Below, one piece after another: positions 33,356-45,540 of a DNA stretch of 64,000 nt (position 1 is the first letter of the stretch; every line of letters begins with the position of its first letter). The translations under genes and the position numbers were made by a program. Origin of the DNA: Persicaria tinctoria (lineage: Eukaryota > Streptophyta > Magnoliopsida > Caryophyllales > Polygonaceae); assembly GCA_037127255.1 (NCBI GenBank), contig JBANSL010000020.1, positions 56,147,098-56,211,097 of the forward strand, read 5' to 3'. The notes under the pieces were generated by a model. It saw only the letters and a program-made list of their open reading frames with translations. It was not told the origin of the DNA and made no database searches.

Positions 33356-34896
33356 TATAGATCATATGTACTCAGCCCTTAACGTGTATCATGTGAATAA
33401 ATCTCGGTCGTTGATTGAGTGAAAATGAAAGGCTGAGATTTTTTTAGTATTTAGATTAATTGTTAATTAAAAGGTAAAAAAACACAACCCCACCCATGTA
33501 TAAAGCGCGTGTTTCACCCTACCCAAACCCTATCGATCCCACCCAATTAGTTTTTTTCAACCCAGGAGATGAGAGAGCGATCGGAAGTCCGGCGCTCGGG
33601 AGTGCCAGGAAGAAGATGACGACAACGACCAGGGCGGGTGGCACCCTCGCTCTGCCGTCCTCGCCCTCGTCATCCCACACACGCCGAGATCTCGCCCTTG
33701 CGCCGCCTCCTCCTCGTGGATGCATCTCCTTCACTGAGATCGGAGAGACCCCCTATGTAGTTGTTCTTCAATGGCACATGTGAAGGTGCTCAACGACGGT
33801 TCATGGGTAATCTAAGTGATTGTTCTTGAGATCGAGTTTTTTTTTCAATTTATAGATATTGTTGCAGAACGATTCCGAAGTCGGCGATTGCGAAGGTGGC
33901 TAGTGTTCTAAGCCTGGATTTGAAGGAGGAGAGGGCGGCGACGATACGAAGGCGGCGAGCATCGATTGCGAAGGCAGCGAGGATCCATCAATTGATTGAC
34001 GAGGATCAATTGATTGATGGAATTCATGGAGTTTCTTTAGCGGATTAATTATTGAAATTGTGAAATCGTTGATTTGCAGGGAAACAGGGGAAGAGGATGT
34101 GTATCTGAAGGTGATTTGCTGTGGGATTTGCTGCAGGGAAATTAATGGACAATTTTGCCTGCAGGGAAATTGCGAAGGTGGCTGGCGATTGCGATTTGCG
34201 AAGGTGGCAGGCGATTGCGAAAGGAGGCGAGGGCGGCGATAATAGGTTGAAGAATTTCAATTTCATTGTTCATTATTCAATCTTAGAGGTATTCGAGAGA
34301 AAAGCTGAATTATTCAAGTGTAGGAACCGAATTATTCACGTGTATGAACCGATTTTGTGTCTAAGGAGATGAGTTTTTTTTAAAGGTTGGCGGTTATATG
34401 AATGAAAAATGCATCTATACTATCGAATAATCATGTGATACCATCTAATAATCCAGCGATACCATCGAATAATATTTAGTTATTTGTTAAAATGAGATAA
34501 GTAATCGAATAATATTGTAACACCGTCGATTAATTAAGCTAAACCATCGAATAATCAAGCGATACCATCAAATAATCGAACGATATCATCGAATAATTAT
34601 TAGTTAAAAGTTCATGACGTTTTCAAGGTGGTAGCCTATTAGAATAATCCATCAATACTATTGCATAATCCGTCGATGCGATCGAATAATCCAGATATAC
34701 CATCGAATAATTTCAAGAGAGTGCATCACACACGCCCCCAATTCAGCAAGTGGGCATGAAAAAACATGGGTCCCACTAATTTTTAATTAAAAATAGGCTA
34801 AAATTGCCTTTTAATCACAACCATCTATTTCATCCAATCAACGGCCCAGATGTGTTCACATGTTACACAATAAGCCTTGATTACACTTGAACCATC

Positions 34897-34898
<2 letters not shown>
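33353..34898. mobile_element. (TA)n-lodged MITE-like element B, relative of A
   Basis: Starts GAGTATAGATCATATGTAC and ends with a block containing CCAGATGTG, GTTACACAATAAG and GAACCATCCC, as element A does. Both right ends carry CGCCCCCA-TTCAGCAAGTGGGC. The middle differs from A (GCGAAGGTGG words near 33890-34230), but a CGAATAAT array is again present. No convincing gene. Confidence 0.65.
34414..34712 (+). repeat. Degenerate CGAATAAT array in element B
   Basis: Seven exact CGAATAAT copies and variants (CTAATAAT, CAAATAAT, GCATAAT), with spacing and context like the array in element A. Confidence 0.8.

Positions 34899-34981
<83 letters not shown>
34899..34981. repeat. Long (TA)n microsatellite
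   Basis: About 82 bases of uninterrupted AT repeats at the right edge of element B. Confidence 0.95.
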
Positions 34982-34983
<2 letters not shown>

Positions 34984-35109
34984 TAAGAGTAAGAAAGATA
35001 AGATAAGATAGTATTAGCTATGTTCTAAATCATTGGAATGGGTTACAACAAAGCACAACCCACCCCTATGTCCGTATCTAAATAAACACGTGGCACGCCT
35101 TATCCAAGT

Positions 35110-36275
35110 CGAAATTATGTACGAGTGATTCAAACCCTACCCATGTTAAAAGAGCTCTTCTTTTTCAAGTTCCAAGTAGGATGAAGCCACCTAATCCTAC
35201 TACAAACCTTATTCTTATATTAGAAAAAAAACTATTTATCGAATCCTGATTAGCTTCAATACCATCTATGTAAAACCTATCCCAAGTTAAAAATGGAAGA
35301 GGAGAAGGTTACATAATCCAAGAGGAGTCGAAACACCATCCTAAAAGGGTCATTCTCTAGTTGAAAGGTGTAACACTCTATCACACATCGAATACAATAA
35401 GGATGTTCGGAGCGATTTATAAGCGATTCAACCATTAATCATCTTACAAAAGCTCTTCCTTTTCAGGTTCTAAGTAGAATGAAGTCGCCTAATCCTATCG
35501 CAAACCCTAATGCTATATATATTTTAAAAAAACTATGTGGAGCAAAATGAAGAAAAACTTATGAAATAATCCTTCATTTACGTAATGCCTTTAAGACATA
35601 CACGAAAATAGTTAACGGCAAACAAGTCAAATTAGGGTGGACTACGTCATCCATCTGTGAGAAGAAGTTGTCAATATCCACGATATTCTTATACCAATTT
35701 GTCCATCTTTCCAGGGGTCTGTACAAATAGTCAACGCCAAACAAACCAAAGTAGGGCGGACTATGTCATCAATCCATGAGATGAATTGTTGTCAATATCC
35801 GTGGCGGTGGCGACAAATTTTTCTACCAATTTGCCCATCTTTCTAGGGGTATATACAAATAGTAAACGTTAAACAAGCCAGAATAAGGCGGACTACGTCA
35901 TATATTCATGAGATGAAGTTGCCAACATTCGTGGTGGTGGCGGCAAATTCTTGTACCATTTTGTCCATCTTTTCAAGGGTTTTCCTCACCGAAGGTGGTA
36001 AGTTAGTAAGATAAAGTTGCCTAATTAATCCTACTGCAAACCATTATCCTAGAAAAAAAAACTATGTATCAAATCTTCATTAGCTCGCATACCGTCTACA
36101 TAAGACTTGTCCCAAGCTAATGAAGGAGAAAGTGGCTTCATAATCCAAGAGGAGTCGAAACTCCATCCTAAAAGGGTCATCATATCCTCCAGTTGAAAGG
36201 TGTAATACCCCATACCACATTGGGTATAATAAGGGTATTCGGAGTGATTTATAAGTGACTCAAACCTTAAACTCC
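35110..36275 (+). repeat. Direct repeats flanking a three-unit tandem array
   Basis: A segment of about 300 bases (35115-35420) recurs at about 36000-36270, with a partial copy at 35450-35545. Shared words in order include CCTAATCCTACT, CATAATCCAAGAGGAGTCG, AAAAGGGTCAT, GTTGAAAGGTGTAA and GATTTATAAG. Between them, 35605-35985 holds three units of about 130 bases with GGCGGACTA-GTCAT, GTCAATATCC and TTGTCCATCTTT. The layout could be a small LTR-like element, but I see no primer binding site, and the repeat edges do not show TG...CA. Confidence 0.55.
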
Positions 36276-36279
36276 AATG

Positions 36280-37400
36280 TTTAAGTTTGCAAATGTGTAC
36301 ATTTACACAAGGTGTTCAAAAATCCACATTATTTTTTGATATTTTACTCAAGCTCTTGTCGTCCGCTGAAATCTTGCTACCTCCGGTTCCGGGGATTGAC
36401 GTTGGTGAGTTCGGTTTCTCCTTGTCACTAGAATTAATGGAAAAACACAGAACATTAGAATCATGTAACTAAACTTTCAGCAATCAAGCGAAAACCACTC
36501 CAAAAATTGAAATCGGAAACACCTCTACAACCAAATCGAGCGAGAGAGGAGACGAGATCAATCATATTCCAGAGATAAAAGACCGGTAAAGATTGTGGTT
36601 GGCAAGCCGGTCGTCGAGGCCCGGTATTTGGTGCTCGCTACCTTCGATTCTTGGAGTTGGCCTTTGATTTAGAATCTTAGAGACATTACATGTTAAGAGA
36701 GGTAGAGAATTTGACGAATACACTGATGAATAATGCGAGCGCTAGTTTCCAGCAGCGGCCTACACAGATTCAAACGGGAATTTTCAAAACCCCAAGGTTC
36801 TTTGTCTATCATCAAATTGCGATTGTTCAGAATCAAAAACAAACTGAAACAAGCTGAAAGCGTTCGAATTCACCTAATATTGCGATTTTTCTACTTGTTC
36901 AAGATCAAGTAAAACAAATTAAAACAGCCGAAAACATCCCAAGAAAGTGAAATCGGAACAGTGGAGGCGAAAGCAACCGAATGAGATCGAGTACCTGTAG
37001 CGATGGTTGACCAGGCAGTCGTAGAGGACGAGGAACAACTTTAACTTGCAGATCGATTGGTGCTCGCTACCTCCGATTCTTGGACTTGGCCTTGGTGAAC
37101 CTCGCTTCTTGTCGTTGCTGCAGGAATTCGTGGAATTAACGGAGTAGCTCTTCAAATCGGAAAGTGAAATTGGAAATCTACATCTCGAATTACCAGAAGA
37201 GCCGGAGAACACAAGAAATTGGAAATAAGGCGTGATCAATTACCTGGAGAGAAAGAAGAGTCGGAGTAACGGATTCTGGTGCTGCACGCTACCTTCGATT
37301 TCGGGAGCCAGCGTTGGCATTGACGTTGGTGAATCCATTAATTTCAAAACGGAGGGAGGGAGGGAGTGTTAGAAACCAGATATGCGATTTTGAGCTTAAG
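36280..37400. repeat. Diverged duplicated segments, no gene seen
   Basis: GGTGCTCGCTACC-TCGATTCTTGGA-TTGGCC occurs near 36630 and 37061. Shorter relatives lie near 36357 (GCTACCTCCGGTTCCGGGG) and 37281. This suggests old tandem duplication at a spacing of about 430 bases. No open frame is convincing. Confidence 0.4.
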
Positions 37401-37596
37401 TAAGAGGAAGAAGAAGGAGCGAATTTTGAAATGAAAATCTCAAATGTTGTATTTTTGTGTTTCAGATGGATGATTTACAAAGAGAAGAATCGAACTTTAT
37501 AGTGGGCTCGAATACAATGAAAATGAATAGGCCGGTCCAAACAAAAACTAACAACTATACAAAGTATAAGATCATGGGCAACACATTTTGCATTTA

Positions 37597-38359
37597 GACC
37601 ATCCGCAACCATGGGGTAACCTCTTTCTCCCTTTTTTTCCCATCTTCCTATCACAACTTTACAACTCATTTATTTTTTTGTTTAAAATAATTTTCACTTT
37701 TTCTACCTCTTTCTAAAAGGTTTTCTCTACAACCATGAGAAACCTCTTTTACCTCTTTTCAAATTTATTTTCACTTTTTCTTTTCCTTTATATATCTTTT
37801 CTTTTATTATATTTGTATCATCATATATTATTGTGAATTATTTCTATTTATAATTTTATAAATAAATAATGGCAAGTAGTTAATATAAATATAATTTATT
37901 ACATCAAGATTAAAATAAAAAAAAAGTTTGAAACATTATAACATACATAAATGCTAATCGAACTACCTATAAATTCAGATCATAACCTTGGAATTGGTTC
38001 CACAAGTTAGAAACATTAAAACATACATAGATCAAGATGGGGTTATATATAGGGTAAAATTGGGCTCAAATTATAGAAAAAAATAAAATTAAACCAATTA
38101 GATATTTTATTTTAAAAAATAATGAAATATAAATATATGTTTATCTTATTTTAAACACTATTACAATTAATAAATCTAAATGGAAAAGAGAAGATCCTAC
38201 TTTATCATTAAAAAAAGGAAAATAAAATTAGAAAATGGAAAAGGTTACCTCTCTCTACCAAGGTAACCCCTTCCCCTCTTACCTTAAGGTAGATCCTACA
38301 ACAATGGGCTTATCTTTTAGCAACCTTAAGGTAGGTAAAACCCATGGTTGCTCATGCTC
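37597..38359. mobile_element. PIF/Harbinger (Tourist-like) MITE, TSD TTA
   Basis: The left end GACCATCCGCAACCATGGG is mirrored by CCCATGGTTGCTCATGCTC at the right. The 3-bp direct repeat TTA flanks it (37594-37596 and 38360-38362). The inside is AT-rich and non-coding. TWA target duplications and GAGCAT-type ends fit the Tourist group. Confidence 0.8.
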
Positions 38360-38518
38360 TTATTTGTTAAATAAAAAAAAGTTTTTACAAAAAAAAATTG
38401 TTTTTGAATGTGATTTATTTTTTCTCTATCTAATGACATCCGTTTTGCATATATTTGGAAAAAAAATTCGTTAAGTTTCACATATGTTAAAGATTTTTAG
38501 GCACAAACGATATTAACT

Positions 38519-39710
38519 TTTTTTTTAATACAAAGAAAGATTTAGAATGGGAGACCACATACGGTCTAACCCAATCCTAGAGCGTCCTTACGGACGAGAA
38601 CACGCAGTTCTTCATTAGCCTCCAGAACTTTGTCAGCAGGGATACAGTAAGCCAGATGCGCAATCCAATCTGCAACCGTATTAGCTTCCCTGAAAATATG
38701 ACGAATGGAAATAGAATTAAAATTACACAATAGTAGCCTAATCTCCGTTACCAGGATCTCGATAATCCAAGGGCAACTCCATTCACCAAAAAGAACTTTA
38801 ACTATTGTGAGGTTATCCCCCTCTATAAGGATATTATTCAAAAGCATGGAGTCAGCCCTTAGCAAGCCATTACGGAGGCCAAGAGCTTCTGCATAGATAG
38901 GAGGCATACCACCACATAACCCCCCACTAAGGGAGATGACAGAAGCGTCCGAGTTGCGGATAACAAAACCAAAGGATGCCTTTCCGCACTGCAGACTAGA
39001 ACCATCGAAATTTAGTTTTACATAATTAAGGGGGGGGTTTATCCCATATCACCCGTCTTTTATGGTGTTTAGATTTATAATGAATAGATCGTTTATGAAG
39101 CGGAGGGCTCCTCGTAGGGTTATCATCCCAATCATCCGATTTTAAATTGAAATAGGATGCTTGAATCCAAGTTTGTTGTGTCGTTAGGAGTAAAGCCTTA
39201 ATACAGTTCAGATTTGGAGTTTCTGTAGGGTTAAACACGAGGTGGTTCCTGTGAGTCCAAAGAGCCCACCAGCAGAAGGCAAGATTCGGCATTAGCTTGG
39301 GACCAATATGGTCATAAATGCTTTGTAGAGCTATATCATTCCTTTGGTTAGTAAAGTTGTAACTCAAATTAACTGGTAAGTAAATATTAAGAATAGCTAG
39401 AACCTGTTTTATCATCGTCCAGTCTAGTAGAATATGATTGGTTGTTTCCAAAGTGCAGTCCCCGAACATACATGCCGTAGGGACTGAGACATGCGAACGT
39501 TGTAGTCGTTCCTTAGATGGTAATCCATCTCGAGCAATCTTCCAAAGGAAGTGCTTAATCTCGGGGGTACATCAAGATTCCAAATCCAAGGACATTGTAA
39601 GTTATGCAGCTGGGAGCCATTTGGGATCATTGTCGAAGCCGACTTGGTCGTAAACCACCCAGACGGGCTAAGACCCCAATAACTTATTAATTCAACATAA
39701 AACAATAAAA
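38519..39710 (-). pseudogene. 5'-truncated LINE fragment: zf-RVT and RNase H end
   Basis: The poly(A) tail appears as a T-run at 38519-38528. Reading leftwards from about 39700, the minus strand gives GWFTTKSA, WIWNLDVPPR and a zf-RVT-like region with frameshifts. It then gives an RNase H domain with AEALGLRNGL, IEGDNLTIV and HIFREANTVADWIAHLA (38566-38907). Nothing of the reverse transcriptase remains, as expected for an insertion that stopped early. No target duplication found. Confidence 0.8.
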
Positions 39711-40756
39711 ATATTTCTAATTTTTTTTTAAAAAAATATTGGGTTACATATAGTTAACCTTATTTTTTTGTTTTCGTGTTTTTCCAGTTTATCAATTTAA
39801 TAAAATATTTTTAAATTTAATTGGCAATTCTCATTAGCTAATCTATTAATTTTTTTTTGAAATAATTTCCTAAATTAATATGAATGGTTGGTTATCGCTG
39901 ATGGGCCCACCTTCAATGTGTATGATATAAAAAAAATAGAACTTATTTTTTAGTAATTATAAATATATGCATAATAGATATAGATTTTTAGTTTAAATCC
40001 ACCTACCTTATCTTCCCCCTTTTTATACTTCTTTTTAGTTGTCCATGGAAGAGATCGAGTGTATCAATTCAGTTATATTAACGTAAAAATGCTTTTATCA
40101 TGAAATGCTTCAATAGTACTCCGTATATAAAAACACCTAGTTTGCAATTAGTGGTTTTCCTATGAGTCATCGTGGTGGTTTCTATAAGATTTTTTCCCAA
40201 AAAAAACATTAAAAGTATACATTTCTGATTAAACTCAAACTAGTTTTCAACTCAACTGTTTATTTAATGCATAAAGTAATAACTCAATCAGTCAAAACAA
40301 TTAAACGTAAGGTAAAACTTGAAAGCAAAAATACTCGTATAAAATGATCATACAAATTATTCAGCAAGCAACATAACTCAGATCTACTGAAAGCTCAAAG
40401 TTTTACCCTAGTCAGTCCTCACACAATGTAGGATTTGACACACTAAATCCTTCTAAGCCAGCACTTTTGTATTCATCTTGACCTCTAAAGGTCCCAGACT
40501 CCCAATAAAAGTTACAAAACTCCGACCAATAATCTACGTGGTACATGCTCTTAAGCGAAAACCAAAGCCTTGTCAGAAAGCATCAGACGTAAACATCAGT
40601 CGAAGGAAGCAAGAACAAAGAACCGAAACCCTGCACCAGATAAGAGGGTTTGTATTAAGGCGCTATGAGAGGTTGAGCAGGAAGTAATTGGCAAATGCAA
40701 ATATATGCACCAAGTCAAAGCTTACAAAGAAGACAGAAGCTACGGCTCCAGTAGTC
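39711..40756. other. AT-rich spacer
   Basis: No gene or named repeat. A plus-strand open frame at 40478-40687 is short and matches nothing I know. Confidence 0.3.
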
Positions 40757-41400
40757 CACTCCTTCATGAGGCTGCGTTTCTTTCTAGATGAGGTGGCTGC
40801 AACAGGAATTTAGGGGCAGTTACCAAGACTAGATCAATACTTGAATATTCAAGATTTCTGTTAGTTTGGTAATGAGGAAAAATGAACTCCACAGTAAAAA
40901 TAGCTGTGCTAAAATAAACTGTGATTATGATTCATACAGCAAATAGATATGCAGATGTTTCAATGCAAATTCTGTGGGAAGATAAAAAAAAATTCACATT
41001 AATTTTTTCCTACTCTTTTCCATTCCAAATTTCCCACTTCATTTCTGAATCTTCCAGTGGGAAAGATGGGACTGAGAAAAAAGTCAAAAATGAAGGAAAG
41101 GCAAAAACAAGAAATGCCACTACAAGAACCAAAGCTCAACAGTACATCGACCGTGGCTGAGATGACCCACGGATCCACCAACACAGTCATCCCTGCCTTG
41201 TCAAGAAGTCTAGCATTATAGTTGCTGGTAGTAAGAAGGTTGGCAAGCAGTGTCAAGGACTCTATTTGGAAATTTTGGTTTCTATTATATAACGAAAATA
41301 ATAAAAACAACCTCGAAATCCTTAGTAAATGCGCAGTAGCCAGGCTTTCCAACCCTGGAATAACAGCCACACCGCCGAGAGCATTATTGAAGAATAACCC
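40757..41400 (-). pseudogene. Possible remnant of a host gene (exon-like pieces)
   Basis: On the minus strand 40999-41370 is open. It reads VAVIPGLESLATAHLL and then ESLTLLANLLTTSNYNARLL, which has the feel of an armadillo-like helical repeat. A second exon-like piece at about 40757-40798 starts after a good acceptor (CCTGTTGCAG) and reads RKKRSLMKEWTTGAVAS. I cannot connect the pieces into a gene or name the family. Confidence 0.25.
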
Positions 41401-41849
41401 AAAGAATCATGAATCTATGGGTCTTCAAGCTACTCAATGGATAACAACTTGAACTCATGAATTAGGGCTCAAGTTGGGTATATTTTTGAAGGTCTGTTAC
41501 AAGCATATTAGAACAAGTGGCAAGTTTTCACATATGGTACAAATATGGATCTTGGGTTTGCATTCTTTGTAACAGAAGTTACACGAACAGATTTTGAAAA
41601 TCTGTTACATTTCCTTCTTCAGGGATGATCTCTTCATTCAATTTCCAATCTCAAATTATATCATTTTTCACAAAACTTATGAAACATCAATTAAATATCT
41701 GTGCCAATTGAGAACGACGAGAGTCTCTCTCGTTGAGAGTCTCTCTCTGGCTTGAGAGAGGAGATCAGAAGATCAGGACAAGCGTTTGCTAATAGATTCA
41801 GCCCAAACAAATTTTTTGGCTCAATTGTTTGAATCAACCCAAAATAAAA
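41401..41849. other. Spacer before the second MULE
   Basis: Contains a short GAGAGTCTCTCTC-rich palindromic patch (41720-41760). Nothing else recognised. Confidence 0.3.
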
Positions 41850-41895
41850 TTACAGTTCTGTTATCTGCACGGCCATTTTATCGCCATAGCCACGG

Positions 41896-42087
41896 TGCCG
41901 AAGGCGAGCTCCCAATTCGGCACAGAAACGGCCGAAGCCGAACTCCCAGGTCGGCATCTTGATTGCCGAAGCCGAGCTCCCAATTCGGAAGACACGGACT
42001 GGCGGAAGGAGCACGGGATTGGACGGTCAAAGACAAGTCACATCGAGTCATGTCAACTGACGCCGATGCCGAGTTCCGAAGTCGGCA
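41896..42087. repeat. TGCCGA-N15-TCGGCA sites, left side of the small MULE
   Basis: Copies at 41896-41922, 41930-41956, 41964-41990 and 42061-42087, with a damaged fifth near 42150. The middle usually reads AGCCGAGCTCCCA. Ends and middle are more constant than the junction bases. Confidence 0.75.
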
Positions 42088-42167
42088 GTGTCCCATCACG
42101 CCAGGTCTGCAGCTTTGCAGGGAATTTGCAGCTTTGCATCCCATTGTTTGCGGTGCCGCTGCCGAGC

Positions 42168-43166
42168 TCCCAGGTCTCTCCGTCCTTCTGCAGCGCTTCT
42201 CCGCAACTGGGCTTGTGCATTGTACACTTGACGAATGTCCGTCACGCATTCATGATCATCATACTTCATCCCGCGCAGCATATCTCGCGGTCTTAACCCA
42301 ATCACGGTATCACGACGAACCTGCCGATGTTGATCTGGGTTAATCTACCGGCATAGGGATGTCCTAACATCACATAGTTTAGCTTGTGGTTATGCACATC
42401 GCATATAACCTTCATGGTCCAATTGTCAGCATCATTTTGACGACCCTCCAGCTCAAACTCGCATCCGAGCTTCGTCGTTCTCCCTCGCCTACTCACTGCG
42501 GGAGGAAAATCCAAGTCGACATCTGGAATATCTCGACCCCCTCCGTACTTATCACACACTAGACGAAAGGTACCCAATCCACTCATTTTGTTCTTCCATG
42601 ACCGAGTGATCACAAGTACCATGTTTTTAATCTTCCCTACGTATCTAGCCCATGCCTTCATGTTTAATTGATCAGCCCAATAACCATCAACTGTAAATAT
42701 CGAACCATATTCTGTACCCACATCTAGAGGTTGGTTTTTTTCCTGCATAATGTCACTTGTGTACTAAGAACTTTTTCGCACACAATCTCACTATATGGAA
42801 TTTTACAAAATATTATCAATAACGCTATATTATATGATGGTTTCGTTTTACAAAACTATGCTTTATTATGTTTCGATTCAAACAACATATCCATTCAAAC
42901 ATAATTATATAAAGGTTCCCTCTATATACGTTCCGCTATAATATGATTCTATTGAAACTTAATTATATAAAATATTTCCGATATATATATTTCCGCTATA
43001 ATATGATTCTATTCAAACATAATTATATAAAGGTTCCGCTATATATAAACGATCTGCTGTAACAATAATAACTTACCTCGAGATTCTTCACGAGCTCCTC
43101 CGGATCACTATAGCTAAAAATGTCGAACGGTAAATCGCCTCCGCCATCTTCTTCCGGTAACGCCAT
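42168..43166 (-). pseudogene. MULE transposase N-terminus (FAR1-type zinc finger), truncated
   Basis: Exon 1 is 43077-43166 (MALPEEDGGGDLPFD..., 30 codons), with donor GTAAG. Exon 2 starts at 42742 after ATTATGCAG. It reads NMVLVITRSW, FRLVCDKYGGG, LGCEFEL and MKVICDVHNH, i.e. the Cys/Cys/His/His pattern of the FAR1/WRKY-GCM1 finger, then GHPYAGRLT. A frameshift near 42305 follows. The next frame continues with GLRPRDMLRGMKY and IRQVYNAQAQLRRS, the segment that normally leads into the catalytic domain. The coding sequence then runs into the terminal site array. The DDE catalytic core is absent. Confidence 0.85.
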
Positions 43167-43264
43167 TTTTCTCCGATGTAAGAATAGGGATTTTGGAATC
43201 GAATACAATGAAAGTTGCATTCAAATTTCACTCCGACGTTGCTTCTTTTATAGGCTTTCAAAAT

Positions 43265-43435
43265 TACCTCGGGCATTGGTTACCGACTTAGGAGCTCGGG
43301 ATCGGCAATATGTATGCCGACCTGGAGCTTCGGATTCGGCTACAGAGATGCCAACTTGGGCTGGCAAGATCGGCAACATGGCTGCCGACTTGGGAGCTCG
43401 CCACCGGCACCGTGCCGATGACGATATGTGGCCGT
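43265..43435. repeat. TGCCGA-type sites, right side of the small MULE
   Basis: About four diverged copies in mirrored orientation, e.g. TGCCGACTTGGGAGCTCG near 43385 and ATGCCGACCTGGAGC near 43315. They pair with the left-side sites. Confidence 0.65.
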
Positions 43436-43469
43436 GCGGATAACAAAACGGTAAAATTAAGATGAAACC

Positions 43470-43714
43470 TGATAAAGCAAAAGTAATTTCATAATATGTC
43501 CAGGGGCATTATCGTCTGTTACCAGTGAGCTAACAAAACCCTAACTCTCACTATATATGTCATTGAACTACTATGGTTAGAGAGGCTTCTCGATCAGCCA
43601 ACACAATTCTGACTTGAGCGTCGGAGGCTCCCCCGGGGAGCGAGCCCTGCCTCTTCCTCTTCTAATCTATGCAGGAGGATCGATCGACACGAGATGCAGA
43701 TTTGATGTATTACA
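43470..43714 (+). repeat. 5' LTR (245 bases)
   Basis: TG...CA ends; near-identical to 45900-46145. It contains CACTATATATG (about 43549), a possible TATA region. Confidence 0.93.
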
Positions 43715-43734
43715 TTTGGCGCCGTCCATGGGAA
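43715..43734 (+). other. Primer binding site
   Basis: TTTGGCGCCGTCCATGGGA directly follows the 5' LTR, the usual place where a tRNA 3' end primes minus-strand synthesis. Confidence 0.75.
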
Positions 43735-45059
43735 TTCCGATAAAAAAGCCCTAAAATTGGAACCTTAATGAAGAAGATGGAAGACCTACCGTCATTCCCG
43801 AGGGCCTGGGGCACAACCGGGGTTCTCGATGGCCATGAACGGCGGGCTCGCTACAAATCCTATTGATGCCGGAGCCACCTATCCTTCGTTGTGCCAGCTA
43901 GCCAACTGCAACTCACACTTCGGCAGGCTACCGATCCTCCGCCGTGGTTCTGCAAAATCATCGCCTTGTACCGAAGACCGGTAGAGGCATGGGAGGTAGG
44001 CTACGAACGAGATAGATCCCGACCCCAAATCCGGTGGCCCGAGGCACGGCCGTAACAATCTTGGAGTTCGCAATCACTGCGCGACAATTGATGGGACCCC
44101 TCGTCGGGTTCGATTCGGCGTCTTCGCAAATAATTAGCGTGGCTGCCTGCAAGCCATCGGTCCTCGATCGTCGTTGATGCTCAACGTTACCACTTGTCCG
44201 TCCTCTCGTGCTCGGAAAGGCCGAAGATGCCGCCTGACATCAACTGTCGCCGCCGCTCTTCCCAATTCCGAACGATTAGCGAAGGAGATGACATATTAGG
44301 GTAACTGCAGAGCCAGCCTCAAAGATTTCCTATATTGCAACAGTGGCCTGTATTTTCCAGATAATTACTTAAGGTGTCTAAACTTCAAGAATGTCAAGTA
44401 AGTCACCCTCTTCCTACCGATTACTGATAAGTACATATTACCATTGCCGATTAAAAAGAAAATTAAGATATTACCGATATAGAAAACGCCTTAAATCAGC
44501 ATAACGGTTTCTAATTTGTATTTACCCCACCATGAGGGCTAAATTAGTGGGCATATTATAGCCACTGGCCGTTAGAAGGAATACATCAATTTAGGCCTTA
44601 ATTAGCCAGAGGTAAATGCTCAGTCAATGGAGGGGTTACATGGGCAATACAGAGGAGATAATACAAGGAGGAAAGAGGGAGGTCCCAAGGGGGTTTGAAG
44701 TTCGATCACCTTGTTGAGATTGAGGTGAATTTATGACCAAATGACCAAATTCAACAAGGATATATTTCTTAAATGCCCATATTTACTAGATTATATGTTT
44801 TTCTTTACACCTATTGTTTAGCCTTCGTACTAATCGGGTGAATTACAAGTGAAATTAGTTCAGTTATTTTATGCTAAGTTTGATCTATTTGACTATTTAT
44901 TTCTATGTTGATTGATATCGGTATACTTGAAGTACTGCCTAGTTGAGACACGAAAATTCCACCTCTCAATTTATCCCCCTAATATATGTTTAATCCTCTA
45001 TGAATAGAGGAAATTGGAACAACATTATATCAAAGCCATAAAAAACAATTAACAATAGT

Positions 45060-45540
45060 CAATCAAGGCCACCTTAACCGCTCAAGGCCACATTAGCCGC
45101 TCAAGGCCAAAACAACCGCTCAAGGCCAAAGGAACGCAACTTAAGATCAAAAGAAAGCCGATTTCAGGCCAAGAGAACGCCACTTAAGGCCAAAAGAAAG
45201 CCGACTTCAGGCCACGAGAACGCCACTTAAGGCCAAAAGAAAGCCGATTTCAGGCCACGAGAACGCCACTTAGGGCCAAAAGAAAGCCGATTTCAGGCCA
45301 CGAGAACGCCACTTAAGGCAAAAAAAAAAGCCGATTTCAGGCCACGAGAACGCCACTTAAGGCCAAAGGATCGCCGATTTCATGCCACGAGAACGCCATT
45401 TAAGGCCAAAAGATCGCCAATTCCAGGCCAATAGAACGCCACTGAAGACCAAAGAATCGCCACTTATGGCCAATGAATCGTCACTTAAGACCGCCTAAAG
45501 CCAATTCTAAGCCATAATAACGCTGTTAAGGACCAACAAA
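45060..45540 (+). repeat. Tandem array, 43-base unit, inside the LTR element
   Basis: The unit GCCACTTAAGGCCAAAAG-AAAGCCGATTTCAGGCCACGAGAAC recurs about eight times, best preserved at 45175-45420. The outer copies decay into AAGGCC-containing words (GCTCAAGGCC). Units differ by single bases and one A-run. Confidence 0.9.

Larger units (their letters stand above)
41850..43455 (-). mobile_element. Small Mutator-like element with truncated transposase
   Basis: Inverted ends: AAAATTACAGTTCTGTTATC then GCACGGCCA at the left; complement of AATTTTACCGTTTTGTTATC then GCACGGCCA at the right. These are followed by CACGGTGCCG and GGCGAGCTCCCA on both sides. Both ends carry several copies of a 27-base site, TGCCGA-N15-TCGGCA. 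Inside, on the minus strand, lies the N-terminal part of a MULE transposase. At about 1.6 kb it is a deletion derivative. I could not identify a 9-bp target duplication; the right flank was later hit by the LTR element. Confidence 0.75.

Noticed and set aside
32779..34712. CGAATAAT arrays as CRISPR or satellite
   Set aside because: Core only 8 bases, spacing variable, spacers not unique-length; eukaryotic context.
43735..45060. gag or pol remnants in the LTR element
   Set aside because: No protease, reverse transcriptase or zinc-knuckle motif in any frame.
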